Source of the DNA: Plantago ovata
Taxonomy: Eukaryota > Streptophyta > Magnoliopsida > Lamiales > Plantaginaceae
DNA: 64,000 nucleotides
Direction of reading: 5' to 3'
Assembly (NCBI GenBank): GCA_028274465.1
Contig: CM051456.1
Coordinates: 86,104,753-86,168,752 of the forward strand
Within the stretch, counting starts at the first letter, position 1; each line of letters opens with the position of its first letter. Of the stretch, positions 23,419-34,848 are shown one piece after another. A model generated the notes under the pieces. That model ran no database searches and was not told the origin of the DNA. It saw only the letters and a list, made by a program, of their open reading frames with translations. Position numbers and translations under genes: made by a program.

Positions 23419-25421
23419 TAGGGCTGTAATACGAACCGAACGAACCGAACATGAGACTTATCGAACGTTCGTTCGTTAAGCATATGTATGTTCGGTTCGT
23501 GTTCATGTTCGACGAACAACTCAGAATCCGTTCATGTTCGGTTCGTTAAAGTAATACGAAGTTCGTGTTCGTTCGTTTATGTTCGTTCGTTAATGTTCGT
23601 TTGTGTTCGTTCGCGTTCGTTCGCGTTCATTTTCGTTCGTTAAAACAGAAAAAGCCTAAAAACCAACAATATTAATACTACAAAATTCATTTAAAAATCC
23701 TGCAAAAAGTGTCCAAAATATTATATAATTAGTAACTCAGAGTCTTGAAGGCTCAGTTCATAAACACAAAATATAAAATCTCCAAGGTTCAGCCGTTCAG
23801 TTAATAAACACAAAATATAACTACTACAAAACATGGTTCAGTTCATAATTCATAATGTATCCAAGGGCCAAGCTCCACACAAAATATAAAGTCTCCAAGC
23901 ACAATCTTCTCCAGCTCCATCAATAATCTACAAACATAAAAATAACAACACTAGAATCAGAAATAAATCAGAAATATTTCATTAGGCGAGAATTGGTCGT
24001 TTTTTTTAAATTGTTTAGTTCTACTTTAGATGTATTTCTCGTAATGGTACATGGATTTTCTTAATCTTCATTTAGTTCCTGCATTACAGAAATTCAGCCA
24101 TTTTGGAGCCAGCAACCACAATTCTTCATATCTATTTTCTTCTGCCTATCAGATGTATAATTCAGGTAGTAAGCTAGAGAGTGAAGACACAACCAAACAA
24201 CTTCAAGACAATATTTGAAATGAAGCAATTTGAGACATCAATAACACTTCTATCACCTCTCGTTTCTCTTTTCCAACTCTCACAGAAATCTTCATAGTAG
24301 GTCTTTTATAACTGTAATTCTCCTGATTTAAGCACGCTACTTCACCAAAAAGCAAATAATCAAACACATACGAAACACATACCACCTACCAAAATGCCTA
24401 AATCAATGCAAACCGTATGATGCAAAGCAAGATATATGTGACTTGTGTACATGTGCCATGAAACTCCTCAAGTGCAAAACACAATCAACAGAATAACCCT
24501 TATTTATCGCAGCATGGTAAGCGCAAGTGCTTATCTACCAGAGTAAGATATTAAAACAGCATTTTACCATCATCTTCCAAGCAAGGTATCCAGCAGGGCC
24601 ACCCTTATTCCCATCCTTATCGCCATTCAAGGATTGGGTATCACAACCATATAGCTCAAATTAAAAAACAAGCATGTCGGTGATGTATAAATCAAGAAAA
24701 GAAGAAAAGATTGAAACTTTAAAACCAAATCCCTAAACCCAGATTAAAATTTCCAGAGAAACAAAACTGAAGTGAAAGAGAAGAAGGAAAAAACTGAAGA
24801 GAACCATAGATTTCGAAGGTTTCTTCACCTTTTCTGGTTTGCTCGGTGGTCGACAGATCGAGCGGCGCCGGTGGACGTCGGATCGAGCGGCGGGATCGAC
24901 GGCGACGGGTGTGGTGGGTCCGTGGGTGTTAATGGATATCGATGGGTGTGGCGCGGTGGTTGTGATATCGATGGGTGTGGCGCGACCGCACGGTGGATAT
25001 CTTTTGTGATATCGATGGCGACGATGGGTGTGACGGACGACGGGTGTGGACTGTGGTGGGTGTTAATCGATATCTTTTGTGTATCTGGAATAGCCCTAGT
25101 GTGTGTGTGTGGAAAAATGGAAATAGAAATGAATAGAGATAAGATATGAAAGGTAATAAAGCATCTAGGTTAAAGATAAGAAAGTATATATTAAATTAAT
25201 ATATATGTATATATATTTATGTAATATATTATATTATATTATACAATGATCGCGAACGGTTCGTAAACACCCGAACATAAATTAACATGTTCTTGTTCGG
25301 TTCGTTAGCTTAACGAACATGTTCGCGAACCGTTCGAACTTGACCGAACCGAACGTTGACCGAACATTGACCGAACGAACTAGCGAACGTTCGTGAACGT
25401 TCGGTTCGTAATACAGCCCTA
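23419..25421. mobile_element. Non-autonomous hAT-like element
   Basis: Terminal inverted repeats of about 24 bp beginning TAGGGCTGTA (23 of 24 matching), with an 8-bp duplication CCCACGAG at 23411..23418 and 25422..25429. 2003 bp. Subterminal regions carry many GTTCG/CGAAC repeats (23430..23640 and 25245..25410). There is no transposase frame. The interior is AT-rich, with an exon-like stretch on the - strand (24568..24654) and a G-rich low-complexity frame (24772..25149) I do not accept as a gene. Ends and duplication size fit hAT. Confidence 0.93.
24568..24654 (-). other. Possible captured exon inside the short hAT
   Basis: Read on the - strand, a 29-codon open stretch (LYGCDTQSLNGDKDGNKGG...YLAWKMM) lies between a pyrimidine-rich AG acceptor (ttaatttgAG) and a GT donor (GTAAAA), with a length divisible by three. 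The composition looks coding, unlike its surroundings. I do not recognise the protein. It may be a piece of a host gene picked up by the element, or chance. Confidence 0.35.
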
Positions 25422-25429
25422 CCCACGAG

Positions 25430-25525
25430 TCCAGAGCGCGCCGCGCGCTCTGGACGCGCGGGGCGATTCGCCCCACATGCGGGTCGATTCGCCCCGCACG
25501 GGACGACTCGCCCCGCGCCCCTGCA
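25430..25525. repeat. GC-rich palindrome array of element C, right part
   Basis: Resumes after the short hAT. Includes GAGCGCGccGCGCGCTC and GGGGCGATTCGCCCC, then degenerate CGGGtcGATTcgCCCCG units. It is followed by a C/T-rich leader-like stretch, then an intron-like region, as in D1 and D2. Confidence 0.78.
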
Positions 25526-27073
25526 GATTAGAAAACGGGGGTTTCTCCCATTTTCTCTCATTTTACTTCATCTTCTTCATCTAACTCCAAAAAATTCCCC
25601 CATTTTCAAAATATCTTCAATCCTTCATAACTTCTTCATATTTCCATCAAATTTTGTGTTCTTTAGCTTTAATCGAAGCCCGTTACGTGCTCTTTCTTTT
25701 CATCCGACCAAATCTCTTCCTAGCTCATTCAATCTTCAGATTTGAGGTAATCTCACATGAACCCTAATTTTTCAAATTTGGGGGTTTTTTGATTTATGCT
25801 TCAATTAAGCTTGTTTGATGTATGGGTTGATGATTTGTGTGATTAGAAACGTTATTCACTATCAATTGCATGTTCAATTAGGCTTGGTTTGTTGGTTTGA
25901 TATTTTTGCTATTAGATGATATATCTTGTTAGAAAATGTATCTTTTACTTTCATTCCATGTTTAAACATGTGTTTGTTGATATGATAATGATGGATGTAA
26001 TGGTAGAATGCATGATTGATGAAGTTGAGGATTTATGTTGTTAGATTTTTGTTACTATGGTATGAATTGAGCCTTATTATTTAGGGTATTGGTTGTCTAG
26101 CAAGAGCATAATGTGATGTATTGCATGTAGTAGTTACATTGGTATGTTGCATGTTGAAGAAGCTAGGCTAGACATAAAGGATTGGGGAGTTCGATTGTTG
26201 ATTTTATCACTTGTGTGTTTCGTTCTTACCTTAGCATATGCATGGGTCAGTTTTGTGTCATACGAGGTACTAACTGTTGTTTGTAGGAACCATGCCAAGG
26301 GAGAGGAGCACTCCCGTATGATTACTATGAAGTGTTGGAGGGGGATCAATTACAACCATGTCAAGGAGAGTGATCTCGTTAGAGGTGCGTTCGAGCCACG
26401 GGCTCTTGCAACAACATCACGGATTATCCAAGAGGAGGAGCTAGAGTACACCTGGAGTAAGGACTCTATGCCTATTCATGCACCACCGAAGGGATTATTA
26501 CGTCGGCAATATATCACAAGGACTGCAAAGTTCGAGTGAATAGGAAGGCACCGGGACAATCTTGCCGCGACGGATTCAATCTTGAGTCGATAGTGGCTAG
26601 AAGGTTCCGAAGCGCTAGCTTGGTTCCAAAACATAATGACATGGGTGCCCAGCCCCTCTTAGGGGTGCCCCTTGACTGCCTCTAAAGGGAGCATCATATA
26701 GACATCGGGGGCATCAACCGTAGAGAATGTGGTCGACATTGGAAAAAATGGTAGAAGACTTCTGAGTAATCGAGCAGCTTACTGTAACCTCCTCGGGCTG
26801 TAAAACGTTGGAGAGGGAGGCTCTGATACCACTGCTATTTCCCCTTCAACAGTTCACAGCCTATTGGAGGGCTACAGGATGGAGGATTCCATAACAGCGG
26901 CGGCTAATCTTGAGGATTCTATTCGACAATCCAACTCTACTGGTGATGATGATGGTGACAGTAGTGACAATGAAGGCCATAAGGACAATGATGATACAGA
27001 TGGAGGAGTTGTTCCTGTCCGGCCTATAAATGGAACTACCGCACCTACCAGAAGACCTGATGATCACCTATAA
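25526..27073 (+). pseudogene. Element C leader, intron and ORF3 remnant
   Basis: Layout parallels D1: a C/T-rich leader, a donor-like GAG|GTAATC (about 25746), roughly 0.54 kb of AT-rich intron-like sequence containing the shared acatgaaccctaat motif, then an acceptor TTTGTAG (about 26287) before ATG at 26291. No long frame follows. An overlapping frame to 26539 (KCWRGINYNHVKESDLVRGAFEPRAL) and an acidic frame at 26864..27073 look like degenerate coding sequence. I cannot assign a function. Homology to the D1 ORF3 is by position only. Confidence 0.4.
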
Positions 27074-28662
27074 GGCTCCCAGAGCAGTCCCAATAACCCA
27101 CAAGCAGCATACTCAGCTGACCGAGGCCAAACCATGCGGTAACATCTAGTATCACATCTTATTTCCTCATTTTCTTACTGCTAGGGACTAGCGTTAATTT
27201 CATGAGGGGGGATGGGATTTAAGTGATCTAGTGTTGTTAGTCTGGAGCTTGCCATTGATGGTTTAGAGCTTGGTATTGGTAGGATGAGTATAGTACCTTG
27301 CATGTTTTATCTGTTTGCATTTGCATTTGCACGTTTACCGCTTTCTTAGTTTTTTAGGTTGCATTCACTGCATTCATCCTAGGATAGTCTTGCATGTTTT
27401 ATATGGAGTTTATTGCCGAATTTTTTGAACTTTTTTATTGGGTAGATCAACTAACTATGCCATTAATCATATGCTTCATCTCTATGAATTTGTTTGAGGT
27501 TTTTCTCGCTTGGCTTGTCACATTTATGTATTGCACTTAGTTGAGCTTGGTAGTCTCGACATCACTTAGTGGTGTTTTCTCTACTGCGGTTCACGAAGGC
27601 CTTTATAATAGGATGATGCATGTTAGGGTCTTATGGTTGTTTCCCCGAGTAATTATGTACCTAAGAGGCAACAAGTCTTCACCATGCTTTGAGATTGCTA
27701 AATTCCTAGGAAGGAGGTAGTGTGAGGTTGTGTGATCCTTTGTTTGCAACCTATTCTTTCGAATAGGTTTGGGGAGGGGGTTACACCATCGTAGACTTGT
27801 TTTTCGTTTTTCATTTCTGTGTTGTGAGTTTATTTTTCCTTTTTCGTAAATTTTGTACTCCAACCTATTCTTTCGAATAGGTTTGGGGAAGTCGTTTGTG
27901 AGTCATTTTGTTTTTGCTACTGCTGGCTAAAAAAAAATCAAAAAAAAAAGAAAAGAAAATTTCCAGGAAAAAAGAAAAAAAGAAGAAGAAACTGGAAAGA
28001 AAAAAAGGAAAAGACCCCAAAAAAGCAAAGAAGGGTCCAAAAAAGAAAGTCAAATAGCAGTTTAGCAAAGTGTTGTGTCTCATTTTCCAATTCTTGTAAT
28101 GTTCGTAATCGTGTTGTAATTTTCTATTTTTTGTCTTTTGTTTTTTAGTGTCATCTGTTCTAGACCACCCTCGTCCTGCCATTCAGGAAGTGGTGAAAAT
28201 ATTAAGGCTTTGCTTGAGAGATGGGTAGAATAGAGGAGTGTTATCTTTTATAGGGAACCCTCCTTCGTTTGATGAGAGCCAGTACTGGTTCGACCTCTTT
28301 GAGGAAAAGTCTTAACTTGGTGAACAACAGTAAGTTCTCAGTTTCATAGGCACGGGACAACCATTCGTATCTTAACATGTTTCATTACGTCGTCACTGAC
28401 TAGGTCCAGGTAGAGAATGTTACGAGAGACTATCTTGGCTTAACATAAGTACTTATGTGGATGTATATGAGTCAATCGAGGCATTCTTCAACCTATATTC
28501 ATGTTTTGATTTATATGGTTTTTGTTCATATGTGTTTTGATAGATTCAGTAGATTAGTTCATTTTATTTGACATGAGACTCCATTTTATGTGTTGCATTA
28601 TTTTTTGCATTAGAGTCTATCTTAGTTGCTTGAGGACAAGCAAAGGTTCGGTTTGGAGAGTT
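27074..28662 (+). other. Element C 3' untranslated region
   Basis: Non-coding. Holds the hairpin pair CCTATTCTTTCGAATAGG at 27750..27767 and 27864..27881, each followed by TTTGGGGA, an A-rich tract (27927..28040), the block shared with A and D (28160..28620), the hairpin GCTTGAGGACAAGC (28628..28641) and the polypurine tract (28642..28662). Confidence 0.75.
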
Positions 28663-29807
28663 TGATGAATGTGTATTTTACACTTTCATTTAAGACTTTT
28701 TCACCTATTTTAGCTATCCTATATATTAATTTAGCTATATTTTAGTGCATTTTATTAGCACAGTGTCACGTTTCCCTTTAGTCTTTATTTTACAGGTTTT
28801 GGTTGAAAAACGAGGATTTCCGAGCAATTATATTGAAGTAGACAAGGAATTGGTGTTCCAGAAGCCTAATTGGAGTATCTGAAGGTTTCCGGATAGGATT
28901 TGAAGTCTAGGGGTCGAATCTGGAGGTTAGAAGGCCACTAGAAGTCAGAAACCGAGTCCGAAAAAGGGAAGAAATCCAAAAACGCGTCGAAAACGCGTAT
29001 CTGGCCGAGTTTTACTCCCGGGCGAATCGCCCGGGATGTGGGGCGAATCGCCCCACACCCGGCGAATCGCCCGGTGTGTGGGGCCCTTCGCCCCACACAA
29101 TTCGTTGCCTATTTATAGTTGCTCAGTTTTTCTCCATTTTTTATACTTTTCCAGACCTTTTCTCTCACCTTTCTCTGTAGTTTTAGGTAGGAACTTCCCA
29201 GAGCCTGTTCTGGGGGTTCTTAGCTTAGGAGATACTTTTTCATAGCAGTTTGGAGCTTGTAAGATCGCGATTCTTCGGAGATTGACAACCTTCAGTAACA
29301 TTGTATCTTACAGTTTTTTCTACTTATTTTTATATATCTTTCAACATGTTTTCTTCTATAACTTCTGTTGATTGCATGACAACTATAAGTAGCTAAACTT
29401 CTCGTTGGTGATAGTATGCGAATTCTTAGCGAAGGGTTAATAATTATGCTAATGGCTATATCGCGCATTATACTCTGTGTTATTGCTTTATTTCTTTGAT
29501 CTATCTAAATCTCTATTTTCGTATTGTTGATTAATTATTGCACACAATTGGAAAATTCATTGGTCTTTGACCTATCTAAATCTATATCTTCGTAGTGTTT
29601 GATAATTACAACTAGACAATTCATTGATCAAAGATCTCCATGCAAAACCGAGGAATTTATGCGTGATTATTAACCCGTTATGCTTTGAAGGACCATACTA
29701 TCACCAATCTCCATTATCTGTTAAGAAAAACCTTTGCTAAACCGTCAGCTGTTTTATATTCTAAATTAGATTAGATAAAGCTAGTTATAGTCCTTAGAGA
29801 TCGACAC
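28663..29807 (+). repeat. Element C 3' LTR, left part
   Basis: Starts TGATGAATG after the polypurine tract and matches 15398 onward with few differences. A palindrome array is at 29016..29097 and TATTTATA at 29109..29116. Cut by composite D at 29808, with TSD GACAC at 29803..29807. The remaining 111 bp are at 46812..46922. Confidence 0.92.
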
Positions 29808-31212
29808 TGATGAACGTATTTTTAACGCGTTCATCTTGTCTTTTTTACCTTCTTTTGCTATCTTCTAGCCTTGTTTTTTGGTTAGTTTTGTAGAATAGTG
29901 TCACGTTTTGTGTTTTCTGCATTTTCAGGCACTTAGGTACGAAACGACGTTTTTGGAGCTAAAAACGAGCCCTTTTGATGGAAAAGATGGCCCCGTTGAA
30001 GTTCCCCAATCTCCGTGGCTTGTTCGTGAGTGTTTGAGCATCAATAAGCATTGAGAAGGATGAGTCCAAGGCACCCGAGGGCCGTACGAGGGAAAAAAGA
30101 TTGAGTTTGAAGACAAAAATCTGCCCAGGAGCCAAGCTAAGCGCCTGGAATAGTGAAGCGCTCCGCTTCATTTTCCAGGAGCTTTGGCACAGCAGCCAAG
30201 CGAAGCGCTTGGAGGGCCAATGCGCTTCGCTTGCCAAGCGCTCCGCTTGGCCTCTCCAAGCGGTCCACTTGGCAGCGGTTACATTTTCGGATTTTCCTTC
30301 TTAGATCTGATCTTCTGTTACTTTTTCCATACTTTTGACCTGTAGTTTCATTTTGGAGAGCTCCTAAGCCCCAAAACTCATAGAAAACTCAGATTACATT
30401 GTATTTTAGATTGGATTAAAGGTTTTGGCATAGGATTGCATCCGTTGTTTCATCTACGGAGAGGTTTTCATCAATACCCACCGATTAGTGACAGGTTGGT
30501 GGTAACATTGTATCATTATCTCTTGTCTAGTAGTTTGATTTGATGTATTCTATTTACAATTCATATGATTTGATGTCTATGTTGATGAATATGAGTAGCT
30601 AAATCCTTTGTGTTGGTGGTAGAATGTAGAATATGCATGCTATGGGTTATGTTTATGCTTACATGAGATTGTGATTCAATCTTGCTGCAAATTCCTTCAT
30701 ATGATTCTTAGTTGCCTATAAAATATATTCGAATTGAGTATAGTGACAAACTCTTGGTCAATGAAAGCTATAGGATTGTATGTTGGAGATTTGCAGCATG
30801 CTAGATAAATGGTGTTAGTGACAAGCACCTCTAAAGTATTGATAGTGATCTTTTATGATGTGTGTCTTGAAAGTTACCTAGACGAGTTGCTTAGCAGACT
30901 TGATCGAAGGTTTTACGCACTGAACTTGTGAGCATATTCGTAACCCATGCATGTGTATTTGATTTCTACCACCAACCGTTTTCCAAACTTGATTACAACA
31001 ATCTGATTTCTCGTTGCTTTGTTCAAAGAAAACGATTCTATAAACATTTGAACTCGTTGTCTGAAATAACTAGCAAAAACCACAATCAAAGCCACGTTAG
31101 GTCCCGAGAGAACGACACTCGGGGAAAGCTTGCGATTGCACTCAAGTTTGTGTAGTGATAAGTGTTCTTTGGCTTTTTAAACAAATTTAATTGGTGAAAA
31201 ACGACATCATCA
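29808..31212 (+). repeat. D1 5' LTR (LTR1)
   Basis: 1405 bp, TGATGAACGTATT to ACGACATCATCA. A palindrome array of the CCAAGCG-N3-CGCTTGG type is at 30121..30275. Unlike the A and B LTRs, no clear TATA box follows the array. Confidence 0.92.
30121..30275. repeat. CAAGCG-type palindrome array in the D LTR
   Basis: Units: GAAGCGCTCCGCTTC, CCAAGCGAAGCGCTTGG, CCAAGCGCTCCGCTTGG, CCAAGCGGTCCGCTTGG, plus degenerate GCCAAGCtaaGCGCCTGG. The core GCG-N3-CGC is shared with the A and C arrays, but the arms are AAGCG/CGCTT rather than GGCG/CGCC. Copies in LTR2 (38094..38248) and LTR3 (45738..45870, one unit fewer). Confidence 0.85.
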
Positions 31213-31215
31213 ATT

Positions 31216-31233
31216 TGGCGCCGTTGCCGGGGA
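31216..31233 (+). other. D1 primer-binding site (tRNA-Asp)
   Basis: TGGCGCCGTTGCCGGGGA, 3 bp after LTR1. Identical to the A, C and D2 sites. Confidence 0.9.
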
Positions 31234-31355
31234 CTTAACTCCTTTGGTTGGTGTTTTTGTTTTGGTTTTTTCAGCCAACATCTCTTCTTTGTCTCATTAC
31301 TGCTTTTGTTTCTTTTTGACTTGGAAACTCACTACTCTTCATTTCAGGTGAGTGC

Positions 31356-33662
31356 ATGCCTAGAACCCGAACGGGTGAACCTATTATTGAACCTTTTGTA
31401 GACGAGATCGATCGTTTATTACAAAGGAGAAGGAGGAATTTGAATCTCGAGTTTGAAAAAGTAGCATCTAGAGCTTCCACTTCTGGTATTTGGGAAGAGT
31501 CTTCTTCTTATCTTTTGGAGCCAATTCTTTAATCTGTTTACTTGGAAGGTGAAATGGCGGAGCGGCCTATACCTACACTTACTAAGCCTACGGTTGGGGC
31601 TAGAGGACCAGCAATTGTCCTCAATGATGCCACAAGGAACTTGGAGATCAAGAATCACATGTTCCAACAACTTCCCAAATTCTATGGGATGGGTAATGAG
31701 GACGTGATTCGGTTCTTGAATGAGCTCGAGAATTTTGTTCTCCATCTTGGGCGACCAGGAGCTGGTGTTACGGATGATGATCTCCATTTGAAGGTCTTTT
31801 CTATGGGGCTAGGTGATCGTGCAAAGGCTTGGCTTAATACTTTGGAGGCCGGGTCTTTGACAACATGGGATCTTTGTTTTGATAAGTTCATGGAGCGTTA
31901 CTACCCCGCTTCCAAGACGATGGCTATGAAGAGACAAATTAGCTCCTTCGAGCAGAGGTATGATGAGCCTTTCCACGAGGCCTATGATCGATTCATGGGG
32001 TAGCATCATCGATGCCCACATCACGGGTATGATAAAGGTCAGCTTCTCCAATTCTTTTACAATGGTTTACATCCCGAGATTCAATCTCAAGTGGATAGTA
32101 TTTGTGGAGGTAGTATGGGGGAGTTGCTTCCTTCTCAAGCCCAAGTGAAGCTGGACATGATGTACCGGAATTCCCAAAACCGGAATATGAGGGCTCGTGT
32201 GCTCCAAAAGGAGCAAAGAGGTGAGGCCAAGGTAGTAGTAGAACAAAATGCCTTCGATGGGTTCGCCCATGAAGTGAAGCAAGCTTTGAGGCAAAGCGTT
32301 CCTTCTCCTTCTACGGAAGTTTGTGGTGTGTGCAAGAACTATGGGCATCCGGCCTATTTATGCCGTTCTGAATTTGCTAGAGAGCAATATATCACGAACG
32401 ATGTCCGTCAAGAAGTGTATGCTGCTGAGGGAGAGCAAGTAGTTGGAGATGTGAACTACGGGCAAGGGTATGGCAATATGAGGCCACAAAACCGTGGACC
32501 CCGAGGTGGGTACCAGAATCAAGGCAACCGTGGTTATCTTCATAACCCGGATCAAAATGCCTATGGGCCTAATCAAGATAGAAGTCGTCTCAGCTATGGG
32601 AACAATTGGTATGAAGGAGCACCGCCTTCTAATCCTACACCTCCACCTCAGGTTGCTAGTTCGGGACCACAAGGTGGAGGGGTGCTTCCTTCACCTCTTG
32701 TCTCTTCTCTCAACGATCTTGTGTTGAAAACCAATAAGTTTATGGAGCATTACTATCATAATGAAGCTACTAACAATCAGCGGTTTGAGAAGCTTGAGGC
32801 TAGTAGTAGCAACCTCCATAAGAAGTTGCAAGAGCTGATATTTCGGGGGGCTAGTAGAGAGCTAGGAAAGTTTCCCGGAAACACGGAGAAGGCTATGGCC
32901 ATAACCGTGGTGACTGATTTGCCCGTGGAGATCACGGTTGTGAGAGACAATGCACTAGTTGAGGTGCCAAGTTGCAAGATAACTGAAACTTGCAAGGTGA
33001 GTGAGGAGGTCGAGACTCCTAAGGTGGTTATGGAAGAGGAAGTTGTCGCACAATCTGATGCGATAGTTGAAGAGGTGAAAGAAAACTCATCGTATGAGGA
33101 TGAGATGGTGGATATGGTTGAAGTGCCCATCCAAGAGAGCTTCGATGTTGAAATCGGCTTGGGAAAGAAGGACGGAATAGTGGCAACTCTAGACACGGGA
33201 GCGGGTGTGAATGTTATACCCTTGAACGTGTATGAAGAGTCGGGTTTGTCTGGCTTAAGACCTATGAAATGCATGGTGCAATTAGCGGATGGGTCCATGA
33301 AAAAGCCGTTCGGTGTGATTGAGAACTTGGCGGTGAGGGTTGCCGGTGTAGAGGTGAAGACTAATTTCATCGTTATGCCTACATCTTCTGCTAAGCTCAA
33401 GGATGTGGTTCTCTTGGGTACAGCCTTCATCAACAAAGTGCGTATGGTCATAGACATGTATCGCCGAACATGTCAATTTGATGTAAATGGCAAACAACAC
33501 ACGTTGCGAGCCATTGTTGATTCATGTGCTTATGTTGATACTAACGAACTTGTAGGATTTTTTGGTCCACTTTATGTTCGTCAAGATGTGCAGGAAATTG
33601 ATGCTTTGAGAGGCAATTGGAGGGGGAAGTCTAGTACCCAAGATGAAATCAATTCCGCATGA
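31356..33662 (+). pseudogene. D1 gag-protease with two stop codons
   Basis: Same protein as the intact D2 gene (start MPRTRTG at 31356). The frame is continuous except for TAA at 31530..31532 (GAA in D2) and TAG at 32001..32003 (TTG in D2). A CCHC knuckle (CGVCKNYGHPAYLC) lies near 32320 and the protease motif LDTGAGVNVIPLNVYE near 33190. The last few residues differ from D2 by a small frame change. Both stops are single substitutions, so inactivation is recent compared with element A. Confidence 0.9.
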
Positions 33663-33704
33663 GTTGTGAAGAGTCGAGCCAACGACTTTTAAACGAAGGC
33701 GCTT

Positions 33705-33722
33705 CTCGGGAGGCAACCCGAG
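33705..33722 (+). other. AGGCAA-loop hairpin after gag-pro, D1
   Basis: CTCGGG-AGGCAA-CCCGAG, 43 bp past the gag-pro stop. Same loop as in C, with compensating stem changes. Confidence 0.75.
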
Positions 33723-33841
33723 GTTGTAGGTACTTGCATATAGATTAGGAGCACGTTTAAAATTTTGTTTCGTTGATAAGGCAAGGTTTTTGGAGTGAAA
33801 ATTTAGCAAAAGTCGAAAAAAAATGGATTTGGGAGCTTCAG

Positions 33842-34100
33842 GTCCCAAGCGAACCGCTTGGAAAGCCCAAGCGGTCCGCTTGGATTTCCAGTAAGAATGA
33901 AATTCTTACTGGAAATTCAAGCGGAGCGCTTGGCAGGTCCAAGCGGTCCGCTTGGATTTACAGTAAGAATTTCATTCTTACTGGAAATCCAAGTGGAGCG
34001 CTTGGAAGGTCCCAAGAGGACCGCTTGCCAAGCGCTTCGCTTGGGACGGCCCAAGCGCTTCGCTTGGCTTTCCTTAAGAAAGCTAAGCGGGGCACTTGTG
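33842..34100. repeat. First internal palindrome array, D1
   Basis: About nine units of CCAAGCG-N3-CGCTTGG type with loops AAC, GTC, GAG and CTT, interspersed with two copies of a 24-25 bp palindrome with arms CAGTAAGAAT/ATTCTTACTG (33889 and 33961). Lies between gag-pro and the ORF3 leader. Frames through it are artefacts. Confidence 0.85.
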
Positions 34101-34282
34101 TATCAAAGCTCCCCACTTCGTTTTTCTTCCTCCATTGCCGATTTAGCACCCCAAAAAGCTCAATCTCTCTCAATTCTCCACCAATTCTTGCAATCTTGTG
34201 CATTTTACAAAGCCCATCATCCCCTCTATCATCTAAACCGATCAAATTTCACGTTTGAAGCATCCATAACAAGGAATCAAAG

Positions 34283-34843
34283 GTACCTCTCATGAACCCT
34301 AACTTTCTTGAATTTTGGATTTTATCTTAATTAGCTTCAATTGTGTTATGCAATTGTAAATTAGAGTTTGATATTGATTGTTGAGCATGTTTCTTATTTG
34401 ATGTGATGTCTAAATTCAAATTTTGCTTACTTTGATTTTGATGAACTCTATGGCTTGAATTCTTGCTAGATAATTGTTTGCATGATTGTTAGCTCGAAAT
34501 TTGAGTATTGATATGATGTTGGTGTTGTTTAGATTGCATGAGAATGTGTAGGATTGGTTGGGTAGTTCTAATGGCGAGTTTGTTTGCTTGGTTTGATTCG
34601 AATTAGCTAATCGTAACGAAGTGTTAAAGCTTCTCGATTCGCTATGTTTGAATTTTAGCAAGCCTTCAAACTCGTTAAAAAGAACACTTGAGTGAGTTTT
34701 GACGTCTAAGAGTCGACTTGTTGCGTTATGACTTGTTTTAAACGAAGAACGTATACTTGTCTTAGAGTAGAAGTAGATTGTTTGGTAGTAGTGTAAGAGT
34801 CTAGTTACCGTCATCTTCAAGCTATCTAATGAGATTTTACTAG
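34283..34843 (+). other. Predicted leader intron before D1 ORF3
   Basis: Donor AAAG|GTACCTC at 34283 and acceptor TTTTACTAG at 34841..34843, five bases before the ORF3 ATG. AT-rich, 561 bp. D2 has the same layout (donor about 42573, acceptor before 43052), and C a similar one. Splicing is inferred from signals only. Confidence 0.5.
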
Positions 34844-34848
34844 GTACC

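Noticed and set aside
24772-25149. 125-residue Gly/Asp-rich frame in the short hAT
   Set aside because: Low complexity from GATGGGTGTGGCG-like repeats, with no conserved motif. Could be a captured leader but not a supportable gene.
30101-30338. Open frames reading KRSAW/ALRL-type repeats through the palindrome arrays (also near 8048, 33773, 33858, 36006, 38074, 42242, 43695)
   Set aside because: They exist only because the repeats lack stops in several frames. All frames and both strands are similarly open, and no domain is present.
32777-33457. 226-residue - strand frame opposite D1 gag-pro (and 41162..41842 opposite D2)
   Set aside because: Antisense shadow of the protease region. Ser/Thr-rich composition mirrors the Glu/Val-rich sense strand, with no independent start context or splice signals.
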